Source of the DNA: Paenibacillus sp. G2S3
Lineage (GTDB): Bacteria > Bacillota > Bacilli > Paenibacillales > Paenibacillaceae
Assembly: GCF_030123105.1 (NCBI RefSeq)
Contig: NZ_CP126095.1
Location: 3,348,001 to 3,412,000, forward strand
Direction of reading: 5' to 3'
Length of the DNA stretch: 64,000 nt
Shown: positions 1-9,658 of the stretch, piece by piece
How positions within the stretch are numbered: position 1 is the first letter of the stretch
Layout of the letters: every line of letters begins with the position of its first letter
Translations under genes and position numbers: made by a program
The notes under the pieces: generated by a model
Seen by the model: the letters and a program-made list of their open reading frames with translations, nothing else
Told to the model about the DNA's origin: nothing
Database searches by the model: none

Positions 1-577
<577 letters not shown>

Positions 578-598
578 TCAAACCATTATTATATCCAT

Positions 599-614
599 AT
601 TTGTATGTATATAT
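599..614. promoter_or_regulatory. AraR box 2 (degenerate)
   Basis: ATTTGTATGTATATAT matches the AraR consensus at about 13 of 16 positions. It lies 31 bp upstream of box 3, close to three helical turns, which suits cooperative binding of two dimers as known for B. subtilis AraR. The site is weaker than box 1, so the assignment is moderate. Confidence 0.55.
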
Positions 615-624
615 AACTATTCAA

Positions 625-654
625 TTGACAAATGTACGTACAAAAAATTATACT
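625..654 (+). promoter_or_regulatory. Arabinose operon promoter with AraR box 3 in its spacer
   Basis: The -35 TTGACA (625-630) and -10 TATACT (649-654) are 18 bp apart. The spacer holds AAATGTACGTACAAAA (630-645), a 13 of 16 match to the AraR operator with an intact TGTACGTACA core. A bound repressor would exclude RNA polymerase. Confidence 0.8.
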
Positions 655-697
655 ATAGCTGTCAATTAAGAAAGCAAATTATTATCATGACCTTTTA

Positions 698-711
698 AAA
701 AAGCGCTCTCA
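698..711. promoter_or_regulatory. Candidate catabolite-responsive element (cre)
   Basis: AAAAAGCGCTCTCA resembles the CcpA target TGAAAGCGCTTTCA at 11 of 14 positions. It lies between the promoter and the first gene of the arabinose operon, a usual place for CcpA roadblock repression. The match is imperfect and the function inferred. Confidence 0.45.
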
Positions 712-725
712 GAGAGGTGACAAAC

Positions 726-2333
726 GTGATATCGAATCGACTAAGCATCGAACAAGCGATTAATAAGGGAGAAACCTCGCTTGGTATTGAATTTGGGTCT
801 ACACGTATCAAAGTTGTACTTATTAATCATAGCTTTCAAACGATCGCTTCTGGAAGTTACGAATGGGAAAATCAGTTGAAGGACGGTTTTTGGACGTACA
901 ACTTGGAAGATATTATCAAAGGTCTGCAAGACGCCTATCGCGAGATGAAGGAAGAAGTTGCACAAAATTACGGAATCACCCTTCAAGCGGTTGGTTCCAT
1001 CGGATTTTCTGCAATGATGCATGGATACATGGCTTTCGACGGGCACAATGAGCTGCTTGTTCCATTCCGGACTTGGCGTAATGCAACAACGGGTGCGGCT
1101 GCTAAAGCATTGACCGATCTGTTTGGGTTTAATATTCCAGAACGCTGGAGCATTGCTCATCTTTATCAGGCAATTTTAAATGAAGAAGAACATGTGCCAC
1201 AAATTCGTTATGTTACGACGTTAGCAGGATATATTCATTGGCTATTGACTGGAAATAAAGCACTTGGTGTTGGGGATGCATCTGGTATGTTCCCAATTGA
1301 TGAAACGACACGAAATTATAACGTATCCATGATACAGCAGTTTGATGAGCTTGTTACAAGCAAAGGTTATCCGTGGAAGACCAGTGATCTACTTCCTAAG
1401 GTGTATATTGCAGGAGAGCAAGCAGGTGTTTTATGCGAAGCGGGAGCTAAAATTTTGGATCCATCGCTGCATTTACAATCGGGTATACCTCTTAGTCCTC
1501 CAGAAGGGGATGCAGGAACCGGGATGGTTGCTACGAATAGCGTGAGAAAACGCACCGGGAATGTCTCCGTAGGAACCTCTGTTTTTGCCATGATTGTATT
1601 AGAAAAAGAACTTTCAAAAGTTTATCCAGAAATCGATATGGTTACTACTCCGAACGGAAGTCCGGTGGGCATGGTTCATGCGAATAACTGTTCAAGTGAC
1701 CTCAACGCTTGGCTCGGCTTATTCCGCGAGTTCTATGAAGCCATGGGACACAAAGTGGATGCTAATAAATTGTACAGTGTATTGCTAAATACAGCACTGG
1801 AAGCAGATCCTGATGCCGGTGGATTACTCAGCTATGGTTATCTCTCAGGAGAGAATATTACCGGGCTTGATGAAGGACGTCCACTATTCGTCCGCTCGCC
1901 GGAGAGCAAATTCAATCTGTCTAACTTCATGCGTACGCATCTGTTCAGCGCCTTTGGTGCTTTGAAAATTGGAATGGACATTTTGACGAAGGAAGAGAAT
2001 GTAGCCATTGATAGTATTTTAGGTCACGGCGGCTTATTTAAGACTCCGGTAGTGGGCCAAAAAATGATGGCAGCTTCAATGAATGTTCCTGTTTCCGTAA
2101 TGTCAACTGCCGGTGAAGGCGGCGCATGGGGAATGGCTATTCTTGCCGCTTACATGATGAATAAAAATCAGGAAGAAAGTTTAGAAGACTTCCTCGATCA
2201 AAAAGTGTTCAAAGATGTTAAGGGTGAAGAAATTCATCCAGAGGCAACCGACATTAAAGGCTTTGAAACCTTTATCGAACGTTATAAAAAGGGTCTGGCG
2301 ATTGAGCAGTCCGCTGTTGACAATTTATTGTGA
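726..2333 (+). CDS. FGGY-family carbohydrate kinase, probable L-ribulokinase
   Basis: This kinase of about 535 residues has an N-terminal phosphate loop reading [10 protein letters not shown], where the usual Asp of the family is Glu. A C-terminal half carries the FGGY catalytic region (PEGDAGTGM, with Asp as likely base, and GHGGLFKTP). It should phosphorylate L-ribulose to L-ribulose 5-phosphate, because it is the only kinase in an operon with AraD and AraA. It does not look like classical AraB; it resembles the alternative ribulokinase (AraK) type known from Clostridium arabinose regulons. GTG 726 is preferred over GTG 717, because 717 lies inside the ribosome binding site AGAGAGGTG and 726 is 6 bases after it. 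araD follows 16 bases after the stop. Confidence 0.82.
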   Translation: MISNRLSIEQAINKGETSLGIEFGSTRIKVVLINHSFQTIASGSYEWENQLKDGFWTYNLEDIIKGLQDAYREMKEEVAQNYGITLQAVGSIGFSAMMHGYMAFDGHNELLVPFRTWRNATTGAAAKALTDLFGFNIPERWSIAHLYQAILNEEEHVPQIRYVTTLAGYIHWLLTGNKALGVGDASGMFPIDETTRNYNVSMIQQFDELVTSKGYPWKTSDLLPKVYIAGEQAGVLCEAGAKILDPSLHLQSGIPLSPPEGDAGTGMVATNSVRKRTGNVSVGTSVFAMIVLEKELSKVYPEIDMVTTPNGSPVGMVHANNCSSDLNAWLGLFREFYEAMGHKVDANKLYSVLLNTALEADPDAGGLLSYGYLSGENITGLDEGRPLFVRSPESKFNLSNFMRTHLFSAFGALKIGMDILTKEENVAIDSILGHGGLFKTPVVGQKMMAASMNVPVSVMSTAGEGGAWGMAILAAYMMNKNQEESLEDFLDQKVFKDVKGEEIHPEATDIKGFETFIERYKKGLAIEQSAVDNLL

Positions 2334-2349
2334 AAATGGAGGTAGCAAG

Positions 2350-3045
2350 ATGTTAGAACAACTTAAAGAAGATGTTTTTCAAGCCAATCTGGAATTGCCG
2401 AAACAAGGACTTATTAAGTATACATGGGGAAATGTGAGTGCGATTGATCGTGAAAGTGGGTTATTCGTAATCAAACCAAGTGGAGTAGGCTACGAGACAA
2501 TGAAGGCTAGCGACATGGTTGTTGTTGATCTCGATGGCAATGTGGTTGAAGGGGATATGAGGCCATCATCTGATACACCTACTCACGCAGTGCTTTATAA
2601 GCATTACTCCGAAATCGGGGGAATCGTGCACACGCATTCCACTTGGGCGACTATCTGGGCTCAAGCAGGGCTAGATGTTCCTGTCATGGGAACGACCCAT
2701 GCAGATACCTTCTATGGTTCCATTCCTTGTGCGCGTTTCTTGACGCAAGAGGAAATCGATCGTGGTTACGAAGCGGAAACGGGGAATGTCATCATCGAAA
2801 CCTTTGAACAACGTGGGATCGATATTATGGCGGTTCCCGGTGTTTTGCTAAAAGGCCACGGACCCTTTACTTGGGGAAAAGATGCGAAATCGGCGGTTAT
2901 GAACAGCGTAGTTTTGGATGAAGTATCCAAAATGAATTTATACGCAAGAGAGCTGAACCATTTTGCAGAGGAGTTGCCACAACGTATTTTAGATAAACAT
3001 TACTTGCGCAAACATGGAAAAGACGCTTATTACGGACAAAAATAA
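2350..3045 (+). CDS. araD: L-ribulose-5-phosphate 4-epimerase
   Basis: This 231-residue class II aldolase-fold enzyme interconverts L-ribulose 5-phosphate and D-xylulose 5-phosphate, feeding arabinose into the pentose phosphate pathway. Visible family features are TWGNVSA near residue 25, KPSG near 42, SSDTPTH near 73-79, the zinc ligands His94 and His96 in VHTHSTWA, and GHGPFTWG near 170 with the third His. The length equals that of E. coli AraD. The ATG at 2350 is 7 bases after GGAGG; longer forms starting upstream would run into the kinase gene. It is the second gene of the arabinose operon. Confidence 0.95.
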   Translation: MLEQLKEDVFQANLELPKQGLIKYTWGNVSAIDRESGLFVIKPSGVGYETMKASDMVVVDLDGNVVEGDMRPSSDTPTHAVLYKHYSEIGGIVHTHSTWATIWAQAGLDVPVMGTTHADTFYGSIPCARFLTQEEIDRGYEAETGNVIIETFEQRGIDIMAVPGVLLKGHGPFTWGKDAKSAVMNSVVLDEVSKMNLYARELNHFAEELPQRILDKHYLRKHGKDAYYGQK

Positions 3046-3077
3046 TCAAACTACAAAATCACGAAAAGAGGATGAAT

Positions 3078-4502
3078 ATGTCAACAGCAGTAGCAAAAGA
3101 ATTTTGGTTTGTCGTAGGTTCACAACATCTTTATGGGGAAGAAGCTTTAGCTGATGTTAAAGCACACGCACAAATCATGACAGATGCTTTGAATAAAAGC
3201 GGAGTTTTACCTTACCCACTAGTGTTGCAGGATTTGGCTGTCAGCGCAGATAAAATCACTAACATCATGAAAGAAGTCAACTACCGTGACGAAGTTGCTG
3301 GGGTCATCACTTGGATGCATACGTTCTCACCTGCAAAAATGTGGATTCGCGGAACTAAGATGCTGCAAAAGCCATTGCTTCATCTAGCTACGCAATATAA
3401 TGAAAGTATTCCTTGGGCAACAATTGATATGGACTTCATGAATCTAAACCAAGCAGCTCATGGTGACCGTGAATATGGTTTTATTAACGCCCGTTTGAAC
3501 AAACAAAACAAAGTGGTTGTAGGCTATTGGGAACGCCCTGAAGTTCAAAAGCAAATTGCGGAATGGATGGACGTAGCCGTTGCATATAACGAAAGCTTCA
3601 ATATCAAAGTTGCCCGCTTTGGTGATAACATGCGTAACGTTGGCGTAACCGAAGGAGATAAGGTTGAAGCCCAAATTCAATTTGGATGGACTGTGGACTA
3701 CTTTGGTATTGGCGATCTAGTGCAAATCATTAATGAAGTTAAAGAAGAAGAAATCGACGCTTTGTTCGCTGAATATTCAGAGCTGTATGAATTTGATTAT
3801 GGTACTAACAGCAAAGAAGCTTGGGAAGCTAGCGTAAGAGTTCAAGCAAGCTATGAAATCGCTATTAAACGTTTCCTTGATCAAGGTGGTTATAATGCCT
3901 TCACGTCAAACTTCGAAGATTTACATGGCATGAAACAACTTCCAGGACTTGCTGTTCAACGTCTGATGGCACAAGGCTATGGTTTTGCTGGTGAAGGCGA
4001 TTGGAAGACTGCAGCACTTGATCGTTTGCTTAAAGTGATGAGTCATAATCAATCCACAGGCTTTATGGAAGATTACACTTATGAATTGACGGTTGGACAA
4101 GAATCGATCCTCCAATCCCACATGCTTGAAGTAGATCCTACTTTGGCAAGCAATAAACCAAAAATCATCGTATCTCCGCTAGGTATTGGTGGAAAAGACG
4201 ATCCAGCACGTTTAGTATTTGATGGCAAAGCAGGAGACGGTGTAGTAGTTTCCATGGCTGACTTCGGTACTCATTACAAGCTTCTGATCAACGAAGTTAC
4301 TGCATTTGAACCGACGGTTCCTGCGCCAAACCTTCCAGTAGCTCGTGTACTTTGGAATGTTAAACCAAACTTCCAAGACGGGGTTAAAGCTTGGATCGAA
4401 AATGGTGGCGGTCATCACACCGTTGTATCATTAACTCTTACAACAGACCAAATTATTGCTTACGCAAAACTTGTTAACTTGGAATATGTAGTTATAAAGT
4501 AA
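3078..4502 (+). CDS. araA: L-arabinose isomerase
   Basis: This 474-residue cytoplasmic isomerase converts L-arabinose to L-ribulose with a divalent metal. Catalytic and metal ligands expected for the family fall at Glu306 (GFAGEGDWK), Glu331 (FMEDYTYEL), His348 (QSHMLEVDP) and a C-terminal His in GGGHHTVV. Glu306, Glu331 and His348 lie at or within two residues of their E. coli counterparts. The ATG at 3078 sits 6 bases after AGAGG; the alternative ATG at 3072 abuts that site and is unlikely. It is the last gene of the operon, and no arabinose transporter is linked in this window. Confidence 0.96.
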   Translation: MSTAVAKEFWFVVGSQHLYGEEALADVKAHAQIMTDALNKSGVLPYPLVLQDLAVSADKITNIMKEVNYRDEVAGVITWMHTFSPAKMWIRGTKMLQKPLLHLATQYNESIPWATIDMDFMNLNQAAHGDREYGFINARLNKQNKVVVGYWERPEVQKQIAEWMDVAVAYNESFNIKVARFGDNMRNVGVTEGDKVEAQIQFGWTVDYFGIGDLVQIINEVKEEEIDALFAEYSELYEFDYGTNSKEAWEASVRVQASYEIAIKRFLDQGGYNAFTSNFEDLHGMKQLPGLAVQRLMAQGYGFAGEGDWKTAALDRLLKVMSHNQSTGFMEDYTYELTVGQESILQSHMLEVDPTLASNKPKIIVSPLGIGGKDDPARLVFDGKAGDGVVVSMADFGTHYKLLINEVTAFEPTVPAPNLPVARVLWNVKPNFQDGVKAWIENGGGHHTVVSLTLTTDQIIAYAKLVNLEYVVIK

Positions 4503-4549
4503 TAGCAAAGAAAATTTTATTTACTAATTTATACATCTAAAGGTAAGTT

Positions 4550-4685
4550 GTAGCTACGGAGAATATTTGGACTTCCGGCCGCTGTTGTCTCCAGATTTCT
4601 TGAATTGTACCGCTGTTAGCGGTTGAAATCCGGAGACAAAGGCGGTCGCTTTCGCTCCTACAGTTCCAAATTTCCCCTTCGCTAC
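4550..4685. repeat. Long imperfect palindrome, probable dispersed intergenic repeat
   Basis: The left arm (4550-4615) and right arm (4617-4685) are imperfect inverted copies. GTAGC at the outer ends pairs, GGAGAATATTTGG faces its counterpart CCAAATTTCCCC, TTGTCTCC faces GGAGACAA, and ACCGCT faces AGCGGT at the tip. One arm carries about 13 extra bases, the other about 9. It encodes no evident protein and has no T-run, so it is not a simple terminator. It resembles REP/MITE-like palindromic units; its copy number elsewhere cannot be judged here. The 317-base gap after araA holds only this element and the next terminator. Confidence 0.7.
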
Positions 4686-4758
4686 ATACCTCTGATATTT
4701 TTTAAGTTCAAGTTATACAAGTCTCTTCTGTGGTTTATGAACGCTTCATTACGATTAA

Positions 4759-4807
4759 TAGGACTCCATTCCTCGAAAAGGTCGAGGAATGGAGTCCTAT
4801 TTTTTTG
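4759..4807 (+). terminator. Rho-independent terminator, arabinose operon
   Basis: A perfect stem begins with AGGACTCCATTCCTCG, has a seven-base loop, and is followed by ATTTTTTTG on the plus strand. It lies about 260 bp after the araA stop, beyond the palindromic repeat, and 12 bp before the end of the convergent GH8 gene. Confidence 0.88.
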
Positions 4808-4818
4808 TTCGATTTCCT

Positions 4819-5961
4819 TCAATAAATGCGATAATTCCCACTCAGGGCCAGTAAACTAAAGAAGTACAGACAGTTATCATAATAACGACGTTGTCCAGTA
4901 CGCAAAGGTGTATCCCAAAACAAACGGATAAAATGCTCTGCCTCCGGCCCATCAGAAGCAAGGGAAGCCATGGCATTGGTCGCCAACAGACCTATCGGAT
5001 GCAGCGCCGGTTCGTTGAAGGGCTGTCCCTCAATGGTATACCGCCGGTAATCGGAAACTTCGATATTTCTAAAAAAAGCCTGAATCCGGTTACATTGATC
5101 GACCTGCCAGCTGTCCTTTTGGAACCATGCCCAGTCCAGACCGATATTAGCCGCAACCCTGTAAGCATCACTGAAAAAATGGCTGAAATCACCATGAGGC
5201 TGGGGTTCTGCCGGGGTTCCATTAAAATTAGCATATTCGGGAGCAAGACCAGTTATAGGATGGCATGTAGTGTGTAGATATGTGCGGCTGGCTTCCGCCG
5301 CTTCTCGCCAAAACATATGATCACCTTCATCAGCCCACAAAGCGAACAAATCATAGAAATGGGGGAGATGGTAAGAGGGATCACTGAAGGTGGATTCCGG
5401 TACGAATTTAATCAGTTTCGTTTCCGCGTCCCACATTGAGTCACCAGCGCCTGTTTCAGTTTTATGTACACAAGCACGCAATATTGTTCGAGCCTGCTCA
5501 GAATAATTATAAGGCTCCGATCCGTTCCCCCAGCGTTTTGAGGCGAAAAACAGGGCCATGGCGAAAAACTCTTCCCCGTCCGGTGCGGGTCCCTGAGAAA
5601 TCCTTGTACCGTCAGGCTTGCAGTGCCAAGCAAAGTAATTGGCATAACGACCTTCTTTATGCTGCATAAACGTCTTTGAGAAGTTCCATAAACGATCAAA
5701 CTCTTCTTTTTTATTCATTTGAACGGCCATCATCATTCCGTAGGACATTCCTTCTGACCGTACGTCTAGATTACCTGTATCCAGAATATAGCTTTTATCC
5801 TCGTCCTGCGGATAGTAGATTCGTACGTTCGGATCTCCATAAAATAAATCATTCCAAGTTTCATTGAGTTTAGCGTTGATCTCATCTTCAGAAAAGCCAA
5901 GCTCCTTAAATAAATTGCGATATTCCCCCGTATAAAAAGCACCTTGTTGTGTCATTGACAT
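4819..5961 (-). CDS. GH8 reducing-end xylose-releasing exo-oligoxylanase (Rex)
   Basis: This 380-residue (alpha/alpha)6-barrel hydrolase lacks a signal peptide, so it should act in the cytoplasm, removing xylose from the reducing end of imported xylo-oligosaccharides. The general acid is Glu70 in RSEGMSYGMM. Asp128 (GPAPDGE) and Asp265 (FFSDAYR) fit the other family carboxylates. Residues Leu320-His321-Pro322 match the kink that in Bacillus halodurans Rex blocks the +2 subsite and gives reducing-end specificity. The start ATG follows a GGAGGGGG site by about 9 bases. It lies 50 bases downstream of the GH43 gene in the same operon. Arabinose recovery genes next door make an arabinoxylan-degrading locus likely. 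Confidence 0.92.
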   Translation of the reverse strand: MSMTQQGAFYTGEYRNLFKELGFSEDEINAKLNETWNDLFYGDPNVRIYYPQDEDKSYILDTGNLDVRSEGMSYGMMMAVQMNKKEEFDRLWNFSKTFMQHKEGRYANYFAWHCKPDGTRISQGPAPDGEEFFAMALFFASKRWGNGSEPYNYSEQARTILRACVHKTETGAGDSMWDAETKLIKFVPESTFSDPSYHLPHFYDLFALWADEGDHMFWREAAEASRTYLHTTCHPITGLAPEYANFNGTPAEPQPHGDFSHFFSDAYRVAANIGLDWAWFQKDSWQVDQCNRIQAFFRNIEVSDYRRYTIEGQPFNEPALHPIGLLATNAMASLASDGPEAEHFIRLFWDTPLRTGQRRYYDNCLYFFSLLALSGNYRIY

Positions 5962-6011
5962 CAGAATCCCCCTCCAGTAAACTACAGCATGCAGCCTATT
6001 TCGATAAAAAA

Positions 6012-6986
6012 CTAAGGATGGATGGTTTGAATAGTGCCGTCATCGTTGTATTTCAGCTCCGTATATTTTACTGAACGCTTATTGTCAGCTCCACCCGACA
6101 AAGAACTGTCATGATAAAATAAATACCATTTCTCTTTAAACTGAACAATTGAATGGTGTGTTGTCCAGCCTAGCACAGGTGAAAGTATTTTTCCTTGATA
6201 TACAAAAGGTCCAAGCGGATCTTTACTGATAGCGTATACAATATTGTGGGTAGTACCCGTGGAATAAGAAAGATAATAATACCCGTTGTATTTATGTACC
6301 CATGGACCTTCAAAATATCTTCTCTCTTCATCTCCAGCAAGAATCGGATTTCCGCTCGTATCAATGATGGATATTTCTCTAGGTCCACCGTCAAAGCTCA
6401 GCATATCCTCGCTCAACTCCGCTACGATAGGTCCAAGAGCTGGTGACGTTTCAGACGGTCCCTCGGCATCCGGAACAAATGAGCCGGTTTGCCATTTTTC
6501 AAGTTGACCGCCCCAAAGACCCCCAAAGTATATATACGATTTACCATCATCATCAACGAAAACGGCGGGATCAATGCTATAACTGCCGGGAATGTAGCTT
6601 GGTTCAGGTGTAAATGGTCCGGAAGGTGAAGAAGAGGTGGCGACCCCGATTCGGAAAATATCGTCATGGTCTCTAGCTGGGAAAAACAAATAGTAGGTAT
6701 TGTTTTTGTATGCTGCATCCGGAGCCCACATTTGCTGCTTAGCCCATGGAACATCCTTCACATGAAGCACTTCACCGTGGTCAACACAAGGGGAGCCATC
6801 TCCATCAATAGAAAGAACATGGTAATCCTCCATATTATATTGGTCACCGTTGTCATTAGAGATCATTTCGTGATCCAGGTCATGTGAGGGATAAATATAT
6901 ATTTTGCCTTCAAATACATGAGCGGAAGGATCCGCAGTATAAATATGAGTTACGAGAGGTTCATTGGGTTGCACAGGCTTTGTCAA
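6012..6986 (-). CDS. GH43 glycoside hydrolase (beta-xylosidase or arabinofuranosidase)
   Basis: This 324-residue, five-bladed beta-propeller hydrolase has no signal peptide. The N-terminal ADPSAHVFEGKIYIYPSHD carries the likely catalytic base Asp. SIDPAVFVDDDGKSYIYFGG carries the pKa-modulating Asp, and YFEGPWVHKYNGYYYL the general-acid Glu, in the order known for GH43. It probably trims xylose or arabinose from short oligosaccharides, complementing Rex downstream. Translation most likely starts at TTG 6986, 7 bases after AGGAGG; the nearby ATG is out of frame and hits a stop at once. Exact substrate cannot be told from sequence. Confidence 0.9.
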   Translation of the reverse strand: MTKPVQPNEPLVTHIYTADPSAHVFEGKIYIYPSHDLDHEMISNDNGDQYNMEDYHVLSIDGDGSPCVDHGEVLHVKDVPWAKQQMWAPDAAYKNNTYYLFFPARDHDDIFRIGVATSSSPSGPFTPEPSYIPGSYSIDPAVFVDDDGKSYIYFGGLWGGQLEKWQTGSFVPDAEGPSETSPALGPIVAELSEDMLSFDGGPREISIIDTSGNPILAGDEERRYFEGPWVHKYNGYYYLSYSTGTTHNIVYAISKDPLGPFVYQGKILSPVLGWTTHHSIVQFKEKWYLFYHDSSLSGGADNKRSVKYTELKYNDDGTIQTIHP

Positions 6987-7006
6987 GTCATTTCCTCCTA
7001 TAAAGT

Positions 7007-7021
7007 TAATCGCTTACAAAG
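7007..7021. promoter_or_regulatory. Weak cre-like site upstream of GH43
   Basis: On the minus strand TTGTAAGCGATTAAC has the TGTAAGCG half of a CcpA site, but the second half departs from consensus at two positions. It lies about 20 bp upstream of the GH43 start, a plausible place for catabolite repression. The assignment is tentative. Confidence 0.3.
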
Positions 7022-7147
7022 CTAATGGTATAAGAACTTTAGGACTCTGTATATATAGTAACTATAGTTTATACCCCACAAAGTTTAGATGTTTCTTTCT
7101 CGACCGATTTATTTAATTAATTAAGATAATAAAAGGAATTAGGACAT

Positions 7148-7178
7148 AAAAAAGAACCTTTATTCAAAGGTTCTTTTT
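7148..7178 (-). terminator. Terminator after the deaminase gene
   Basis: The stem AAAGAACCTTT / AAAGGTTCTTT has a four-base loop and T-runs on both sides. It lies directly after the minus-strand deaminase stop and works best in that direction. Confidence 0.85.
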
Positions 7179-7184
7179 ATTTTA

Positions 7185-7667
7185 CTACTGTCTTTTTCCA
7201 TGGAATTGTCGATGAAGTTCCCGTACTTGTTCTGCTAGCTCCGGTACAGGGCCATCTAAGACCGCATTATGGATAACTTCCTGAATGGTCAAAGTACGGA
7301 CGGGTGATGCTGCAATGCCCATTTCGCTTAACCACAGTGATAATTGCTGCGAAGAGCTCGCATAAACAATTCGTCCTAATTGAACCCAACCGTGAGCTGC
7401 TGCACACATAGGACAATGCTCTCCCGAAGTATATACAGTTGCCTTATTACGTTCTGCCGGTGTCATATTCTGAGCCGCCCAGCGGGCCAAAGCAAATTCC
7501 GGGTGCTGAGTATGATCACCACCGCCTACATGGTTGCGGTCTTCGGCCAAGACTTCTCCGTTTGCTGCAACCAGGATGGAGCCGAAAGGCTCGTCTCCAG
7601 CGTCAAGAGCAATTCTGGCAAGTTCAATACAGCGCTGAAGATGTTTGATATCCGTATCGTTGATCAT
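7185..7667 (-). CDS. Nucleoside/guanine deaminase-family protein
   Basis: This protein of about 160 residues belongs to the zinc-dependent cytidine/deoxycytidylate deaminase superfamily, closest in layout to guanine deaminase and TadA-like nucleoside deaminases. The HPE motif (His55, catalytic Glu57) and CPMC (Cys85, Cys88) supply the zinc site. Two departures from the common pattern are HPE instead of HAE and SGEHCPMC instead of TxEPCPMC, so the substrate is uncertain. I chose ATG 7667 (MINDTD), about 10 bases after GGAGG, rather than the longer frame to 7715, whose N-terminus looks like untranslated leader. It is a single-gene unit. Confidence 0.82.
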   Translation of the reverse strand: MINDTDIKHLQRCIELARIALDAGDEPFGSILVAANGEVLAEDRNHVGGGDHTQHPEFALARWAAQNMTPAERNKATVYTSGEHCPMCAAAHGWVQLGRIVYASSSQQLSLWLSEMGIAASPVRTLTIQEVIHNAVLDGPVPELAEQVRELHRQFHGKRQ

Positions 7668-7818
7668 AATGATAGAGCCTCCTTTGTTTAAATTATCGAA
7701 AAATAGAGTCAACAAGTAGAACTGACCCTGTTTGTTCGCTGCATTCTTCTATGTTAGCATGTAAAGTATTCGATTAAAAATATGTCATGCAATTTCAAAA
7801 TAGGGAGGACATCTAGAA

Positions 7819-8268
7819 ATGAAACACCCATTTATATTAAATGCCGTATGGAACGGCGGTCGTAATAGTGATGGAACGATTGAAGCCGGACAGCTCAAGG
7901 CACAAATCTCCATTCCGAAGGAAATGGGCGGGCCCGGAGTTGGAACGAATCCAGATGAGATGCTTCTGGGCGCAGCAGCAACCTGCTATCTCATTACACT
8001 TGCAGCCATGCTGGAGCGATCTGAGCTTATAACTTCAAATCTGACCTTAACATCAGAGGCGACGGTGGATGTAACGAATAACATTTTTACATATGAAGCG
8101 ATTAAACATTCACCTATAATCACTCTTTCTAAAGACGCGTCACAGGACGATATCGATAAAGCTATTCGTATTGCCCATAAAGCAGAAGGCTCTTGCATGA
8201 TCTCCAGAGCTGTAGCAGGAAACGTACAAATCACTACAGAGCCAACAGTACTGACAGCAAGTATGTAA
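7819..8268 (+). CDS. OsmC/Ohr-family peroxide-detoxifying protein
   Basis: This 149-residue protein has the two redox cysteines of the family, Cys56 in GAAATCYLIT and Cys126 in EGSCMISRA. It also has the GTNPDEMLLGA motif before the first Cys and the long central helix. Family members reduce organic hydroperoxides with thiols in the cytoplasm. It resembles the SACOL1771-type OsmC subgroup of Firmicutes more than Ohr; that subgroup assignment is by impression. GGGAGGA precedes the ATG. The next gene starts 56 bases later on the same strand with its own ribosome binding site. Confidence 0.88.
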   Translation: MKHPFILNAVWNGGRNSDGTIEAGQLKAQISIPKEMGGPGVGTNPDEMLLGAAATCYLITLAAMLERSELITSNLTLTSEATVDVTNNIFTYEAIKHSPIITLSKDASQDDIDKAIRIAHKAEGSCMISRAVAGNVQITTEPTVLTASM

Positions 8269-8324
8269 GGGTAGGTTCTAAAGGAGTAGTTATCCCTTAG
8301 ATAATCAGAGAGGAGACGTTAACT

Positions 8325-8687
8325 TTGAACGTTGAGTTGTATAAAGATTTGATCAAGGATGAACGTGGAAATTATTACGTAGCGGTACAAAAAGAGGGCA
8401 ATGAACTCACTTTGGTAAATGCAATGGTTGAGCGCTCTTACCAGGACCTAGTGGAATTTAATGAGGAGTTCAAAAAGAAATATGCGGAATACGAGCGCCA
8501 ATTCATCGGCAAAGTGATTATGGATAAGCTGCGGCATGATATTGTATTCGCATCCAAAGATGACGGCCATGGACGAATGTATGACCTGGCAGCGGTAGCC
8601 GGTAATTATAAGGTTAGTTTTATCGATATGATTGAATTTTACCGAAACCCTCGAGTAGGACGTAGCCATGACAGCGACAGCCATTAA
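8325..8687 (+). CDS. Small uncharacterised protein coupled to a monooxygenase
   Basis: This 120-residue soluble protein belongs to no family I recognise. It is acidic to neutral, rich in Glu, Lys and Tyr, with a probable amphipathic helix at 35-60 (DLVEFNEEFKKKYAEYERQF) and no signal peptide or cysteine. It starts at TTG 8325 about 9 bases after AGAGAGGAGA. Its last 20 bases overlap the start of the following luciferase-like monooxygenase, which suggests translational coupling and a possible working partnership. The strong ribosome binding site and the overlap support it as a real gene. Confidence 0.75.
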   Translation: MNVELYKDLIKDERGNYYVAVQKEGNELTLVNAMVERSYQDLVEFNEEFKKKYAEYERQFIGKVIMDKLRHDIVFASKDDGHGRMYDLAAVAGNYKVSFIDMIEFYRNPRVGRSHDSDSH

Positions 8688-9618
8688 GCTTAGCGTATTG
8701 GATCTTGTCCCTGTATTTGATAAGGCAGATGCAAGTTTCGCATTGGGACAAGCGGTGGAGCTGGCTCAGACAGCTGAAAGACTGGGATATACTCGTTATT
8801 GGGTTGCGGAACATCATGATATGCCGGGCTTAGCTTGTACCTCCACAGAGGTGTTTTTGTCGCATATTGGAGCGAAAACACAGCATATCCGCATCGGGTC
8901 GGGAGCGTTATTGCTGCCACACTATAAACCACTGAAGGTGGTAGAATCTTTTCATTTGCTGGCAAGTTTATATCCGGGACGCATCGACCTTGGGCTAGGC
9001 CGGGCTCCTGGAGGTGCAGCTGAAGTAAGCTTAGCGCTGAGCGGAAATTTTCTAGAAAATGTTTGGAAAATGCCGGAGCTGCTTAAGGGAGTCACCGAAT
9101 TATTGCAAGGGACCTATTCATATGAAGGACGTCAGATAACCGCCCGTCCGACACCACCCGAGTCACCAGAGCTGTGGATGCTGGGCACTAACAAGAAGAG
9201 TGCGGCATATGCTGCCGAGTTTGGCGCAGGCTATGTGTTTGGTCAATTCATGAGCGATGTAGCTGGGGAGGAGATTTTGCAAGCTTACCGAGAAGATTTT
9301 ATTCCTTCTTCAATTGCACCTGTTCCGCGGGCTATCGTAGCTGTTGGTGTCATCTGCGCAGATACTGAGGAAGAAGCAGAGAAGCTCGCCTCTACGGGTA
9401 TGACATTATTTCAACAAGAAGGCTCAGCTGAAGAGAAATCCAAGCTCTTGGAACGTAAGCTGCTGATAGGCACACCCCAAAGCATTAAAGAAAAGCTGGA
9501 ACAGTTATCTCATTTATATGGAGTTGATGAATTCATTATCGTTACTATGATTCCAGACTATGAGAAACGGCTGCATTCGTTTGAGTTGCTTGCCCGTGCT
9601 TGCTTGAATTCTAACTAG
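8668..9618 (+). CDS. Luciferase-like flavin-dependent monooxygenase (LLM class)
   Basis: This 316-residue TIM-barrel flavoprotein opens with KLSVLDLVPV and carries RYWVAEHHDMPG, IRIGSGALLLPHY and PGRIDLGLGRAPGG, the signature of the YceB/YhbW-like LLM group with one alpha-subunit-type chain. These enzymes use reduced FMN and oxygen; the substrate is unknown. It overlaps the preceding small gene by 20 bases and has no separate ribosome binding site of note. It resembles the CmoO-like protein at 49513 over its length, so the two may be distant paralogues. An AraC-type regulator follows 40 bases later. Confidence 0.88.
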   Translation: MTATAIKLSVLDLVPVFDKADASFALGQAVELAQTAERLGYTRYWVAEHHDMPGLACTSTEVFLSHIGAKTQHIRIGSGALLLPHYKPLKVVESFHLLASLYPGRIDLGLGRAPGGAAEVSLALSGNFLENVWKMPELLKGVTELLQGTYSYEGRQITARPTPPESPELWMLGTNKKSAAYAAEFGAGYVFGQFMSDVAGEEILQAYREDFIPSSIAPVPRAIVAVGVICADTEEEAEKLASTGMTLFQQEGSAEEKSKLLERKLLIGTPQSIKEKLEQLSHLYGVDEFIIVTMIPDYEKRLHSFELLARACLNSN

Positions 9619-9658
9619 CCCTTTCTCCATGCGTTCATGCTAAAGGAGGTCCATATAG

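Noticed and set aside
741..1160. Open frame of 139 codons antisense to the ribulokinase gene
   Set aside because: It lies entirely opposite a well-conserved gene, has no ribosome binding site and no family-like sequence.
4623..4859. Short plus-strand frame after araA
   Set aside because: It crosses the palindromic repeat, the terminator and the end of the GH8 gene, and has no ribosome binding site.
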